Made by a program: the position numbers and the translations under genes. Source: Promicromonospora sp. AC04 (GTDB lineage: Bacteria; Actinomycetota; Actinomycetes; Actinomycetales; Cellulomonadaceae). Taken from it: a DNA stretch of 64,000 nucleotides. The notes beneath the pieces were generated by a model. It ran no database searches and was not told where the DNA came from. It worked only from the letters and a program-made list of their open reading frames with translations. Below, piece after piece: positions 54,464-63,491 of the stretch (position 1 is its first letter; each line of letters opens with the position of its first letter). The stretch lies in assembly GCF_003058225.1 (NCBI RefSeq), contig NZ_QBUG01000009.1:62001-126000 (forward strand), in the 5' to 3' direction.

Positions 54464-54610
54464 GGGCTCCGGTGTTGTGGTGAGGACTGGTAGGTCCACG
54501 CTCGCTGAGCCCGGCGGCGGGCGCACCGGCCCGGAGGCCGGAGTTCACTTGGCCGATGGCACGGTCTCTCTCTCGTTCTTTCGGCCGGTACGCCGAGGCA
54601 CGCCGATCCC

Positions 54611-54616
54611 TAGGCT
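54611..54616 (+). promoter_or_regulatory. -10 element of a leaderless transcript (histidine kinase)
   Basis: TAGGCT, six bases before the GTG at 54623. Confidence 0.6.
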
Positions 54617-54622
54617 GGAGCC

Positions 54623-55762
54623 GTGGTCACCTTCCGGCGCTCCATCTGGCATGAGCCGCGGCCTGCTGACGCCCCACCCATCGGTCGGCTCGACTGGCTG
54701 CTGGTGGGCGTGTTCGCGGCCGCCGCCCTGGTCGAGGGCATCGTTCGGCCGGGCTTGGCCTGGCGACCCCTTGTGACGGTGCTCGCCCTGGTGCTGGTGC
54801 CTGCCCTGCTCTGGCGGCGGGATCGCCCCCTCATGGCCGCCCTGGTCGGGTGGGGCGTCGCCGGGCTGCTCTCGGTCCTGCAGCTGACTGCGCACGCCGG
54901 GGACCTCGGCCTCTACTCCATGATTGCCGTCCTGATCCTGCTCTACTCCCTGGTGCGGTGGGGCTCGGGCCGGGAGATGGTCTTGGGGACGGCGTTCGTG
55001 ACAGTCGTCGTCGCGCTGGGGATGTACGCCACCTCCGCGGGCTGGATCGACGTCTTCGGCGGGAGCGTCCTCTTGCTGCTCGTCGGCGCCCTCGCGGCGG
55101 TGTTCCGCTACCGCGCGGACCTCTGGCACCGCCAACAACGCGAGATCCGCAATCAGGAGCGAGTAGCGCTCGCGCGCGAGCTGCACGACACCGTGGCCCA
55201 CCACGTATCGGCCATCGCGGTGCAGGCGCAGGCGGGTGGCGTGGTCGCCGGCATCCAGCCCGAAAAGGCTGCCGAGGTCCTGGCCGCGATCGAGTCTGAA
55301 GCGTCGCGAACCCTGGCGGAGATGAGATCCATGGTGCGGGTGCTGCGTGAGGTGGAAGCCGTCGCCTACTCACCGCAGCCGGGTGTCGCGGACCTGCCTG
55401 CTCTGGCGCGCGCCGACGCGACGCCCACCGTCGAGGTCTCGCTGAACGGTTCGCTAACCCGGCTGGCACGACCCGTGGACGCCGCGCTCTACCGGCTCGC
55501 GCAGGAGTCGCTGACCAACGCCGTACGGCACGCCCGGAGCGCGACCCGCGTCGGGATCGACGTACGCCGGGAGGGCGACGCCGTCAGGCTGCGCGTCAGC
55601 GACGATGGACGGACCGAGCCGGGGCCGGCCCCGGAACCTGGGTTCGGCCTGCTGGGCATGGCCGAACGCGCCCAGCTCCTCGGCGGATCGCTCTCCGCGG
55701 GGCCGGGGCCCGAGGGTGGCTGGGTGGTCGAGGCCGTGCTGCCGGTGGAGGCGCTGGCATGA
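54623..55762 (+). CDS. Sensor histidine kinase (NarL/DesK-type, HisKA_3)
   Basis: A 379-residue membrane kinase. About five hydrophobic segments (residues 22-165) form the sensor; the phosphoacceptor His is in ARELHDTVAHHVSAIAVQAQ near residue 190; the ATP-binding domain has AQESLTNAVRHARSATRVGI and FGLLGMAERAQLLGGSLSAG. Signal unknown. The GTG is leaderless. Its stop overlaps the response-regulator start by four bases. Confidence 0.93.
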   Translation: MVTFRRSIWHEPRPADAPPIGRLDWLLVGVFAAAALVEGIVRPGLAWRPLVTVLALVLVPALLWRRDRPLMAALVGWGVAGLLSVLQLTAHAGDLGLYSMIAVLILLYSLVRWGSGREMVLGTAFVTVVVALGMYATSAGWIDVFGGSVLLLLVGALAAVFRYRADLWHRQQREIRNQERVALARELHDTVAHHVSAIAVQAQAGGVVAGIQPEKAAEVLAAIESEASRTLAEMRSMVRVLREVEAVAYSPQPGVADLPALARADATPTVEVSLNGSLTRLARPVDAALYRLAQESLTNAVRHARSATRVGIDVRREGDAVRLRVSDDGRTEPGPAPEPGFGLLGMAERAQLLGGSLSAGPGPEGGWVVEAVLPVEALA

Positions 55763-56415
55763 GCATCCGTGTTGTCGTAGCCGACGACCAGGACTTGGTC
55801 CGGACCGGGCTGGTGATGATCCTCGGCGCGCAACCCGACCTCGAGGTCGTGGGGGAGGCAGCAGACGGGCTCGCAGCGCTCGACCTGGCGACCCGGCTGC
55901 GTCCCGATGTCCTCCTCGTCGACATCCGGATGCCCGGGCTCGACGGCGTCGAGGTGACGCGGCGCCTGGCCGGGCCAGACGTGACGGACCCGATGGCGGT
56001 CGTCGTGATCACCACCTTCGACCTCGATGAGTATGTCCTCGGCGCCCTACGGGCCGGCGCCCGCGGCTTCCTGCTCAAAGACGCCGGCCCGGAGCTCCTC
56101 GTGCAGGCCATCCACGCGGCGGCCAACGGGGACGCGCTGATCGCCCCCAACGTGACCCGCCGGCTGCTGGCGACCTTCGCCGACCAGGCACCGGCGGTAC
56201 CGGTCCAGCCCATCGACCCGCTCACCCAGCGCGAGGAGGAGGTGCTCGCGCTGGTGGCACGGGGCCGGACCAACGCCGAGATCGCCACCGTGCTCTTCGT
56301 CGGCCTGAGCACGGTCAAGACCCACGTCGCATCGTTGATGACCAAGCTCGGCGCCCGCAACCGCGTCGAGATCGCGATGTGGGCATACGACACCAGACGC
56401 GTCAGAGCCGATTAG
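55759..56415 (+). CDS. LuxR/NarL-family response regulator
   Basis: A 218-residue regulator with a receiver domain (phospho-acceptor Asp 55 in VLLVDIRMPG) and a C-terminal LuxR-type HTH (LTQREEEVLALVARGRTNAE, then LSTVKTHVASLMTKLGARNR). It pairs with the kinase by translational coupling. The stop codon overlaps a transposase remnant on the other strand by three bases, but the protein ends normally. Confidence 0.95.
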   Translation: MSIRVVVADDQDLVRTGLVMILGAQPDLEVVGEAADGLAALDLATRLRPDVLLVDIRMPGLDGVEVTRRLAGPDVTDPMAVVVITTFDLDEYVLGALRAGARGFLLKDAGPELLVQAIHAAANGDALIAPNVTRRLLATFADQAPAVPVQPIDPLTQREEEVLALVARGRTNAEIATVLFVGLSTVKTHVASLMTKLGARNRVEIAMWAYDTRRVRAD

Positions 56416-56519
56416 TGGTTACAGATCGCAGCGCAGGCCCGTGGGGTTCGGAAGCCCAGCGATGAGCGCGGCCGGTCGTGGTTGTACTCCTCCCGGATGC
56501 GGAGCCCGAACGTCGGCAT
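56412..56519 (-). mobile_element. IS3-type transposase remnant (C-terminus only)
   Basis: On the minus strand, 35 codons ending in TAA read LRIREEYNHDRPRSSLGFRT followed by P, the hallmark end of IS3-group OrfB integrases (YNxxRPHSSLGYxTP). No upstream transposase domain or terminal repeats are present, so only a scar of a past insertion remains between the response regulator and argS. Confidence 0.7.
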
Positions 56520-56657
56520 AGGGGCGCTCAGAGCGGCCCTGACCGGCCCGGTCAAGAGGCGGCCCGAAGTGCGTCGTCACTGCCTGGCCTCAGCGTGGCC
56601 AGCCCGACGGGTGAGTTCCGCTGGGGTGGTGGCGACATTGCGTTCCCTACGGACATG

Positions 56658-58442
56658 TCACATCCTCTGGGGTGCCCGGATGCCGAGAAGGTCCAGGCCG
56701 GTGGCGAGGGTCTGGCCGGTGAGGTCGCACAGAGCGAGCCGGTTGGCGCGCACGGCGTCGTCGTCCGCCTTCATGACGGGGCACGCGTCGTAGAACCTGG
56801 TGAACGCGGTTGCCACGTCGTAGAGGTACCCACATAGCCGGTGCGGTTCGAGGGCTAGTGCGACGTCGCGCAGAGTGGCGTCGAAGGCGTCGAGGATGAG
56901 CGCTAGGGCCTTCTCGGTGGGGTGCGCCGGCAGCGTGATGTCCACCGGCATGACGTTGGCCGCGGCCGACCCGGCAGCCATCGGCTCAAGCTGTGCTGGT
57001 GCTGCGGCGGATGCCTTGCGGAGGATAGAGCGGACTCGGGCGTGCGCGTACTGCAGGTAGACGCCGGTGTTGCCGGTCGTGGCGACCATCTGGTCCACGT
57101 CAAACACGTAGTCCTTAGTGCGGGTGTTTGACAGGTCGGCGTACTTGATCGCGGCCATCCCGGCGGCGTGCACGACGGCGTCGAGCTCGGCGTCGGCGAA
57201 GTCGTGCTCCTTCGCCTCGAGGACGGCGCGGATGGCGGCCTCGGCGTCGTCGAGCAGGTCGGCCAGCCGCACCGTCTTACCGGAGCGGGTCTTGAACGGC
57301 CGCCCGTCGGTGCCGAGCACTGTGCCGAACGGGACGTGTTCTGCCTGGACGGTGTCGGGCAGCCAGCCTGCGCGGCGGGCGATGTCGAAGACCATGCGGA
57401 AGTGCAGTGCCTGCCAGACGTCGACGACGTAGAGGATGCGGTCGGCCTTGTAGTGGTCCACCCGCAACCGGAGCGTGGCCAGGTCGGTGGCCGCGTAGCC
57501 GAAGCCGCCGTCCTTCTTGCGCACGATCAACGGCACGGGGTCGCCATCGGGGCCGGTGACGCCGTCGGTGAAGGCGACCACGGCGCCGTCGGACTCGGTG
57601 GCGATTCCGGTGCGGAGCAGGTGGTCGACCACGTCGGACAGGGCGTCGTTGTAGCGGGACTCGCCGTCGAAGTCTCCGCCGTCCAGCAGGATCCCGAGCC
57701 GGTCGTAGATGACTTCGAATGCCTTCTCCGACTCGGCGACCAGGTCCCGCCACATGCTCAAGGTCGCGTCGTCACCGGACTGCAGGGCCACGACGCGGGC
57801 CCTGGAGCGGTCCGCGAACGCCGGATCGGCCTCGAACTCGGCCCGGGCAGTCTTGTACAGGCCGTCCAGAGCAGACATCGTCTCGGCGCCTCGGCCCTTC
57901 CAGGACACTTGCGGGTGCTCGTCGAGGTACTGGATGAGCATGCCGAACTGGGTGCCCCAGTCCCCGATGTGGTTCTGCCGGGTCACGTCCGCGCCCAGAT
58001 GGCTCAGCACCCGCACGAGCGCGTCGCCGATCACGGACGAGCGCAGGTGACCGACGTGCATCTCCTTGGCCACGTTGGGCGCCGAGTAGTCGACCACTAC
58101 CCGCTCACCCGAGCGGGGCGTAGTCAGGCCGAGCCGGTCATCGGCGAGCCGTGCCGAGACGGCCGACCACACCAGTTCGTCGGGGACGGTGATGTTCAGG
58201 AATCCCGGACCCGAGACCTCGGCGGTGAGTCCGGTCAGGCGTCCGGCGACGTCGGCCCCGATGTCACGCGGGGAGCGTGCGGCCTTCTTGGCGACGGCGA
58301 GCGTGCCGTTGGCCTGGAAGTCGGCGCGGTCGGATCGTCGGACCACCGGGTCGGTGCCGGCCAGCTCGGCCGGGAGCACCTGGGACAGGGCGGCCTGTAC
58401 GGCTGCCTCCACCTGGTCCTTGATCGCCACGACGTCAGACAC
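56658..58442 (-). CDS. argS: Arginyl-tRNA synthetase, probably an accessory copy
   Basis: A complete 594-residue class I ArgRS: N-terminal additional domain, HIGH-equivalent EMHVGHLRSSVIGDALVRVL at residues 128-147, GDWGTQFGMLIQYL, KMSKS-region PFKTRSGKTVRLADLL, and the C-terminal anticodon-binding domain. GTG 58442 follows GGAAGG. It is the last gene of a minus-strand group (decarboxylase, methyltransferase, nucleotidyltransferase, argS), 91 bases after the nucleotidyltransferase. This is not the usual argS context, so a second copy giving Arg-tRNA to a pathway, or a self-resistance copy, is inferred. Confidence 0.93.
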   Translation of the reverse strand: MSDVVAIKDQVEAAVQAALSQVLPAELAGTDPVVRRSDRADFQANGTLAVAKKAARSPRDIGADVAGRLTGLTAEVSGPGFLNITVPDELVWSAVSARLADDRLGLTTPRSGERVVVDYSAPNVAKEMHVGHLRSSVIGDALVRVLSHLGADVTRQNHIGDWGTQFGMLIQYLDEHPQVSWKGRGAETMSALDGLYKTARAEFEADPAFADRSRARVVALQSGDDATLSMWRDLVAESEKAFEVIYDRLGILLDGGDFDGESRYNDALSDVVDHLLRTGIATESDGAVVAFTDGVTGPDGDPVPLIVRKKDGGFGYAATDLATLRLRVDHYKADRILYVVDVWQALHFRMVFDIARRAGWLPDTVQAEHVPFGTVLGTDGRPFKTRSGKTVRLADLLDDAEAAIRAVLEAKEHDFADAELDAVVHAAGMAAIKYADLSNTRTKDYVFDVDQMVATTGNTGVYLQYAHARVRSILRKASAAAPAQLEPMAAGSAAANVMPVDITLPAHPTEKALALILDAFDATLRDVALALEPHRLCGYLYDVATAFTRFYDACPVMKADDDAVRANRLALCDLTGQTLATGLDLLGIRAPQRM

Positions 58443-58533
58443 GCGTGAACCTTCCAATCGGGGTTGTGTGAGGCCCCGACCTGGAATGGGTGGGGCGACG
58501 GCAAGTCTAGGGAACATGTGCAGCTTCACCTGT

Positions 58534-59298
58534 TCACAGCGGCATGGCACGGGCACGCCAACGAGCTGAGACGGTCAGGATCACGCTGCGCCGTGCGCGG
58601 TCGTTCTGCCGCCAGAGTGTGCCGTTCGAGGGAGCAGCAACGCCGTCGGAGACGAGGTCGGGCAGTGCCATCGCGATGGTGCCGTACAGGTGCGGCGCGT
58701 CCGCGTTGACGTAGCCGAGCCAGTCCTCGCCGGTTGCTCCCGTTGCCGGGTCACGCACGAGGCGCTCGACGATGTCCGCCGCGGTGAACGCACCCAGGCC
58801 GTCGACGAGGTCGAGGCCGAGGAGACACAGGGCGCGGACAGCCTCGAATCGCCACCCCTCGTAGGCAACGGCGTCGCCGGTCAGGAACGTGTGGGGGCTG
58901 GTAAAGGCGTTCAGGATCAGGCGGGCCTTGAACACCGCGGAGTTGAGGTAGCCCGGGTCGGGTGTCACGGGCGTGACGGTGAGGGCGCCGTCCACGGTCG
59001 GAGCAAAGCCTCGTAGTCCGAAGGCGTCGGTGAGTTCGCCACTGGTGACGCAGAGCTTTGCCGGGTAGGCGACCTCGTGGTCGAGTTCGAGGCCGTGCGC
59101 CGTGTGGAGGCGCTCGACATCGGTGACGAGCCGGTCCACGATCCCCGGCGCCGGATCGGCCTGCCAGGCGAAGAGCAGATCGAGGTCCGACGAGGACCTC
59201 GCTCGTCCTCGGGCATGCGATCCATAGGCGATCGCGAACAGGCCGCCCCTGGTTTGTTGGATGTTTGCTGCCGCCGCCAGGGCCTGCACCGTGGTCAC
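58534..59298 (-). CDS. Nucleotidyltransferase-domain protein
   Basis: A 254-residue protein with the polymerase-beta-like signature AIAYGSHARGRARSSSDLDL near residues 22-41, containing GS and the paired Asp residues for metal and NTP. The C-terminal part is helical. It resembles aminoglycoside- or MNT-type nucleotidyltransferases. No HEPN partner is adjacent, so it is probably a small-molecule or tRNA-modifying enzyme rather than an antitoxin. ATG overlaps the methyltransferase stop (ATGA). Confidence 0.82.
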   Translation of the reverse strand: MTTVQALAAAANIQQTRGGLFAIAYGSHARGRARSSSDLDLLFAWQADPAPGIVDRLVTDVERLHTAHGLELDHEVAYPAKLCVTSGELTDAFGLRGFAPTVDGALTVTPVTPDPGYLNSAVFKARLILNAFTSPHTFLTGDAVAYEGWRFEAVRALCLLGLDLVDGLGAFTAADIVERLVRDPATGATGEDWLGYVNADAPHLYGTIAMALPDLVSDGVAAPSNGTLWRQNDRARRSVILTVSARWRARAMPL

Positions 59299-60221
59299 GA
59301 CGTCGCCTTGCTGTCGGAGGGGAGGTGGCGGGTGCGTGGCCCGCGCCAGAAGTCGATGACGTGCACACCAGTGGGTAGGAGGACGCGCCCGGCGTCGGTG
59401 GTGTGCGTCTGTACGAAGTCCTCGATCTCAGCACGTACCTCCGGGTCGGCGACCAGGACCGGCATGGACTTCATGTGCACGACGGTGAACCAGTCGACCG
59501 CGGCGGCGGGGCTGTCGGCCAGTGAGATACCGCCGATGCGGCTGTGCGAGAGGCGACCGAGTCCGTCGTCCTCTGCCGCACGTAGCGCCGCGAGCAGCGT
59601 TTCGCGAGCAAAGCCGCGGCCTGTGCCGGGGAACGGCGCGATGCGCTCCCAGGCGCGCGTGACCAGTTGCTGCTCTGGCGCGTCACTGTCGAAGAACAGG
59701 GCCAGCAGATGCCCGCCATCCTCGACGAGGTCCACGATCTCGCGTACGAGCTGGTGTGCTTCCTCGACACCGGCGTCCAGGTCGGGGCGAATTCGGATGC
59801 CCTGAGAAGTGAGGGTCTCGAAGCAATCCCCGATGGGGTACGACAGCGACCAGAACGCGCCGACGAGGTCGTACTTCTCACCAGCAGTGTGCAGGGCATG
59901 GACAGCGGTGGTGATGTCGGTGTGGGTCGCGGTTGCCTGCGGGTACCGCGCCGTGAACTTGTTGATCATGGGCGCACCGGAGTCGATCCCGTGGAGTGCA
60001 GCGGCGTACGGGGCGATCGCTTCGGTGACACGGCCGGTACCGCAGCCGAGCTCAAGCATGCGCAGCGTGGCGGACTCCGGTACGGGTCCGTGCTGGTCAC
60101 GCATGATCCGTCGGACGAGGTCGACGTCCTCGACACCGTCGAACCAGTGCGAGAGCAGGACTCGGTCATAGACGTCGGGGGCGTGGTAGACGGCACGGAA
60201 CGGGAGTGTGGTTTCAGGCAT
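59295..60221 (-). CDS. SAM-dependent methyltransferase
   Basis: A 308-residue class I methyltransferase. Motif I is LRMLELGCGTGRVTEAIAPY near residues 53-72, followed by the acidic LHGIDSGAPMI; the later region has VGAFWSLSYPIGDCFETL. The C-terminal 60 residues are an extra segment ending in a charged tail. It starts two bases after the decarboxylase stop and is coupled to the nucleotidyltransferase, so all are one operon. Substrate unknown. Confidence 0.85.
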   Translation of the reverse strand: MPETTLPFRAVYHAPDVYDRVLLSHWFDGVEDVDLVRRIMRDQHGPVPESATLRMLELGCGTGRVTEAIAPYAAALHGIDSGAPMINKFTARYPQATATHTDITTAVHALHTAGEKYDLVGAFWSLSYPIGDCFETLTSQGIRIRPDLDAGVEEAHQLVREIVDLVEDGGHLLALFFDSDAPEQQLVTRAWERIAPFPGTGRGFARETLLAALRAAEDDGLGRLSHSRIGGISLADSPAAAVDWFTVVHMKSMPVLVADPEVRAEIEDFVQTHTTDAGRVLLPTGVHVIDFWRGPRTRHLPSDSKATS

Positions 60222-60223
60222 GA

Positions 60224-61780
60224 TCAGCGCTCCTTCGTGAAGTTGGGGTCGGCGACGACCTGACGGCCCAGGCTCTCGACGAAGTCCAGAACCCCAACGA
60301 CGTGTCGACGTTCGATGCGCCGGTTGATGCTCATGAAGCGCAGCGGCCGAAGCAGCCGCCCGCGTTCGAACCGCCCGGGATCGGGGATGGTGAACTGGTG
60401 CAGGTGCCAGCTGCCGTCCGCCAGGAGGCGTTTGTGGATCTCCGTGTTGACCGCGTTGATCCGCTCGATGTCGGGCATGGTGTGGTCCTCATCCGGCGGT
60501 ATCCACAGGAATGCCTGCGCGGTCAGGTCTGGGTCATGGAGCCGGACAAACGCGGGCCGGGCGTCCAGTTCCGCGACGAAGCCGCGCATGACCGCCATCC
60601 GTCGATCCATGATCGCTGCGAGCCCCGCGCGTCCATGGGCACGCATCATCATCCAGAGCTTGAGCGACGACCATGGCTTGGAGCCGACGAAGGGCGTGAC
60701 CTGACCGAAGGCGAAGTCCTCCTGCATGATCAGGTCGGAGTGGCTGCTGATCGCCCGCAGCGCTCCGACCTCTCGGGTGAGGACTGCGCTGACCGCGTAT
60801 GGAACGGCCATGACCTTGTGCGGGTCCACGGTGATGCTGTCGTACAGCTCGATGCCATCGACCAGATGCTTGGTCGCAGGGCTGAACGTCGCGGCGAATC
60901 CCCAGCAGGCGTCGGCATGCAGCCAGATTGACGGGTCGGCAGAGCGCACGGCGTCATGCACTGCGTGTAAGTCCTCGACCGTGTGAGCGCGGGAGTCGCC
61001 CGCGTAGGCGACTACCGCCATGATCCGTCCCTGGTGTGCTTCCAAGGCGCGGCGGAGCGCATCCAGGTCGTATCGAAAGCCGTCGGTGTCGACCTCGATC
61101 ACGGCGCTGCCGCACCCGATCCAGGCAAGCGAGGATCGAACACTGTAGTGCCCGATCCCACGCGGCACGACGACGGCAAGTTTGGACGGGTCCGTGATCC
61201 CGGTCTGCATCGATCCCGGGATCTTGTTCTCCCGAGCAAGCATCATCGCGATCGTGTTGCTCATCGTCCCGCCCGTGGTCACGACGCCACCCGCCTGCCA
61301 GACCGACGTCACGTCCGAGACTGCCGGGTTTGCAAGACCCAGCAGATCGCGCGTCCAGCGCAGGACGGCGATCTCAGCGAACGTCGCGCTGGGCGAGTCG
61401 AAGCTCTGGTTGATCAAGTTCTGCTGCGTGAACATCGACAGCAGGCCGCCAGCCAACGAGGCAGGGTCATCGCCGGTGTCGCCGAAACCGAGGAACTGCG
61501 GGCTCGCCTCGTTCTTGCACAGCGGCAAGAGCTTGGCCTTGAACTCCTCGATCAGTTCTGGAAGGGCGGTGCCGGTCTCAGGAAACTCGTCGAGAACACG
61601 GTCACGGATCGCTTCGGGAGCCAAACGCTCACCGTAAATCTGCTCCCGTCCCTTGAACTCCATCCCGGTGTCGATGACGGATCGCAGAAGGCTTCGGACT
61701 TGGTCATCCCTGGTCACCGCGGGTGCCGGCTGATAGCTGCCTATCGGGTGGATCTCTTCACGTTCTGGAGCGAGCGTCAT
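60224..61780 (-). CDS. PLP-dependent group II amino-acid decarboxylase-like protein
   Basis: A 518-residue fold-type I PLP enzyme. The PLP lysine is K322 in DSITVDPHKVMAVPYAVSAV; the cofactor-stacking region is TTGGTMSNTIAMMLARENK; the Asp/Ala site before it is WLHADACWGFAATFS. Relatives decarboxylate Glu, Tyr, Trp or diaminobutyrate. The substrate cannot be read from the sequence. ATG 61780 has GGAGG upstream. It is the first gene of the operon with methyltransferase, nucleotidyltransferase and argS, divergent from the HTH regulator. Confidence 0.9.
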   Translation of the reverse strand: MTLAPEREEIHPIGSYQPAPAVTRDDQVRSLLRSVIDTGMEFKGREQIYGERLAPEAIRDRVLDEFPETGTALPELIEEFKAKLLPLCKNEASPQFLGFGDTGDDPASLAGGLLSMFTQQNLINQSFDSPSATFAEIAVLRWTRDLLGLANPAVSDVTSVWQAGGVVTTGGTMSNTIAMMLARENKIPGSMQTGITDPSKLAVVVPRGIGHYSVRSSLAWIGCGSAVIEVDTDGFRYDLDALRRALEAHQGRIMAVVAYAGDSRAHTVEDLHAVHDAVRSADPSIWLHADACWGFAATFSPATKHLVDGIELYDSITVDPHKVMAVPYAVSAVLTREVGALRAISSHSDLIMQEDFAFGQVTPFVGSKPWSSLKLWMMMRAHGRAGLAAIMDRRMAVMRGFVAELDARPAFVRLHDPDLTAQAFLWIPPDEDHTMPDIERINAVNTEIHKRLLADGSWHLHQFTIPDPGRFERGRLLRPLRFMSINRRIERRHVVGVLDFVESLGRQVVADPNFTKER

Positions 61781-61946
61781 GGCTGGTTCCTCCGTCATCG
61801 GATCCGACGTTTCCGGTGGATTCGATTCAAGCCGCGCGTGCCTCGCGCTCCCACGGCGTACTTGTCGCAAAGATGTGGCATCTCCGTGGCGCCGTGCGCT
61901 CGGGACATGCATCACACTGATTTGCTGGCGCACCAGGGGGCTGTCC
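61781..61946. promoter_or_regulatory. Divergent promoter region, decarboxylase operon/HTH regulator
   Basis: A 166-base gap carrying both promoters. GGAGG serves the decarboxylase and AGGGGG serves the regulator GTG. It should hold the regulator's operator, but I see no convincing long dyad. Confidence 0.5.
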
Positions 61947-63491
61947 GTGACCGACCGTCGCAATGAGCTCGCTCGACGCCGGAAGGTCGCGGGCTACTCG
62001 CAGGAGCGCCTTGCGGAGGCGCTCGGAGTCGACCGAACTACGATCGCTCGTTGGGAGTCTGGCGCGTCGCAACCTCAACCAGTGCTGCGGTTGCAGCTCG
62101 CCTCTCGCCTTGAGATGACTCCCACGGAACTTGACCGCCTGCTCGACAGCGAGACTGTCCCGCTGGCCGAGGCGCCAGGGACAGGCCGGCCGAGTGCCGC
62201 GGAACGTCGCACGATGTCGCCCGGGATGCACGCTGCGCTCGGTTGGGTCGACGATGTCGCTGGTCTCGCTTCCGGCGAGGCAAGACGAAGAGTCGAGGCG
62301 CTGTCCCAAGGCAGCGACCGTCGGCCAAACGCCTTGCCGCAGGTCGTTCGGGCCGACGTTGGTCGAAGCGAGATCGTGGCTGCCCTGGGGAGTTACTACG
62401 ACTTCCGCGATGGATGGCAGGCGTACTCGGCGCGGACGGAACTTGGCACGCTGACGACGAGCATCGTGACTCGACCGGACTGGCTTGACCTTGCCCTACC
62501 AATCGGGAAAGACCTGGATGGCCTTCGGCTCGACACCGCACCGGTTCCAAGGCCGACGCTCGGCGTCGCCGAACTAGACGCGGCGCTCCGGCGGGTAGCA
62601 GAGGTCGAGCGTTTCGGAACGACGCTGGTCAACCGTGACCTGTACCGCCTCGTCGAACTGAAGATCGGCCGCGGCGGAATGACCGGGCGCCTCGCACTGA
62701 CGGACTTCGTTCACTACGCCCTCACACTGGACCTGCTCGAAAACGAACTGATCGACGCCGTCGCGAGGAAGCCTCGGCCCGTGCGCGGCGACCTACCGTT
62801 GCGTGACCGGTACCTCCCGGACCTGTCAGCGGTTCTGGATGTTGGCGCTCGGCTGTGTGCTGGTGGCGCGCTTGCGTTGACCGCGATCGCTCGCCCGCGA
62901 ACATGGAGACACGAAGGTGACTACCTGCTGTTGATCCAGGCGCGGTCGAATCAGGTACTGAACGGCAGCAGACGACTCTCAGTGATACCCAAGGGTTTCC
63001 ACGGCCCACTCGTCGACATCGCCGACGACGCGCCGATCGGAGCGACCCTCGCACGAGAGATGGAAGAGGAGCTGTTCGGCCGGACCGAGGTCGACTCCAC
63101 GATCGGAGAGTCCAGGCAGGCAGATCCCATGCACCTCAGCCGGCTCTCAGAACCCATGGCGTGGCTGATGGAGCGGACCGACGAGCAGGTCTGGCGCATG
63201 GAGTGCACCGGATTCGGCTATAACCTCCTGACCGGAAACTACGAGTTCGCCAGCCTGGTCGTCATCGACGACGAGGAGTGGTGGACCCGTTTCGGCGGAC
63301 AGATCGAGGCCAACTGGGAGTCCAACAACTTACGCCGCTACTCCAGTCGCGACCGCATCCTTCTGGATACACTCGCGCACGACCCTGCCTGGAGCACCGA
63401 AGGACTGTTTGCCCTGCTCCAAGGCTTCCGACGTCTCACTGAGATCGGAGAAGGGCGCGTCGATCTGCCCGCCGTCGAATGGGGAATCTGA
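61947..63491 (+). CDS. XRE-type HTH regulator with degenerate Nudix-like segment
   Basis: A 514-residue protein. The N-terminal XRE HTH is ELARRRKVAGYSQERLAEAL then GVDRTTIARWESGASQPQPV (residues 5-45). After a middle helical region, residues about 330-385 (GDYLLLIQARSNQVLNGSRR to LAREMEEELFGR) resemble a Nudix domain with an imperfect REMEEELF box. A sensor of nucleotide-type ligand is possible. GTG 61947 has AGGGGG seven bases upstream. Coupled to the cupin gene and divergent from the decarboxylase operon. Confidence 0.78.
   Translation: MTDRRNELARRRKVAGYSQERLAEALGVDRTTIARWESGASQPQPVLRLQLASRLEMTPTELDRLLDSETVPLAEAPGTGRPSAAERRTMSPGMHAALGWVDDVAGLASGEARRRVEALSQGSDRRPNALPQVVRADVGRSEIVAALGSYYDFRDGWQAYSARTELGTLTTSIVTRPDWLDLALPIGKDLDGLRLDTAPVPRPTLGVAELDAALRRVAEVERFGTTLVNRDLYRLVELKIGRGGMTGRLALTDFVHYALTLDLLENELIDAVARKPRPVRGDLPLRDRYLPDLSAVLDVGARLCAGGALALTAIARPRTWRHEGDYLLLIQARSNQVLNGSRRLSVIPKGFHGPLVDIADDAPIGATLAREMEEELFGRTEVDSTIGESRQADPMHLSRLSEPMAWLMERTDEQVWRMECTGFGYNLLTGNYEFASLVVIDDEEWWTRFGGQIEANWESNNLRRYSSRDRILLDTLAHDPAWSTEGLFALLQGFRRLTEIGEGRVDLPAVEWGI

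Noticed and set aside
58534-60221. Toxin-antitoxin pair involving the MNT-like nucleotidyltransferase
   Set aside because: The neighbour is a methyltransferase with intact SAM motif, not a HEPN protein.
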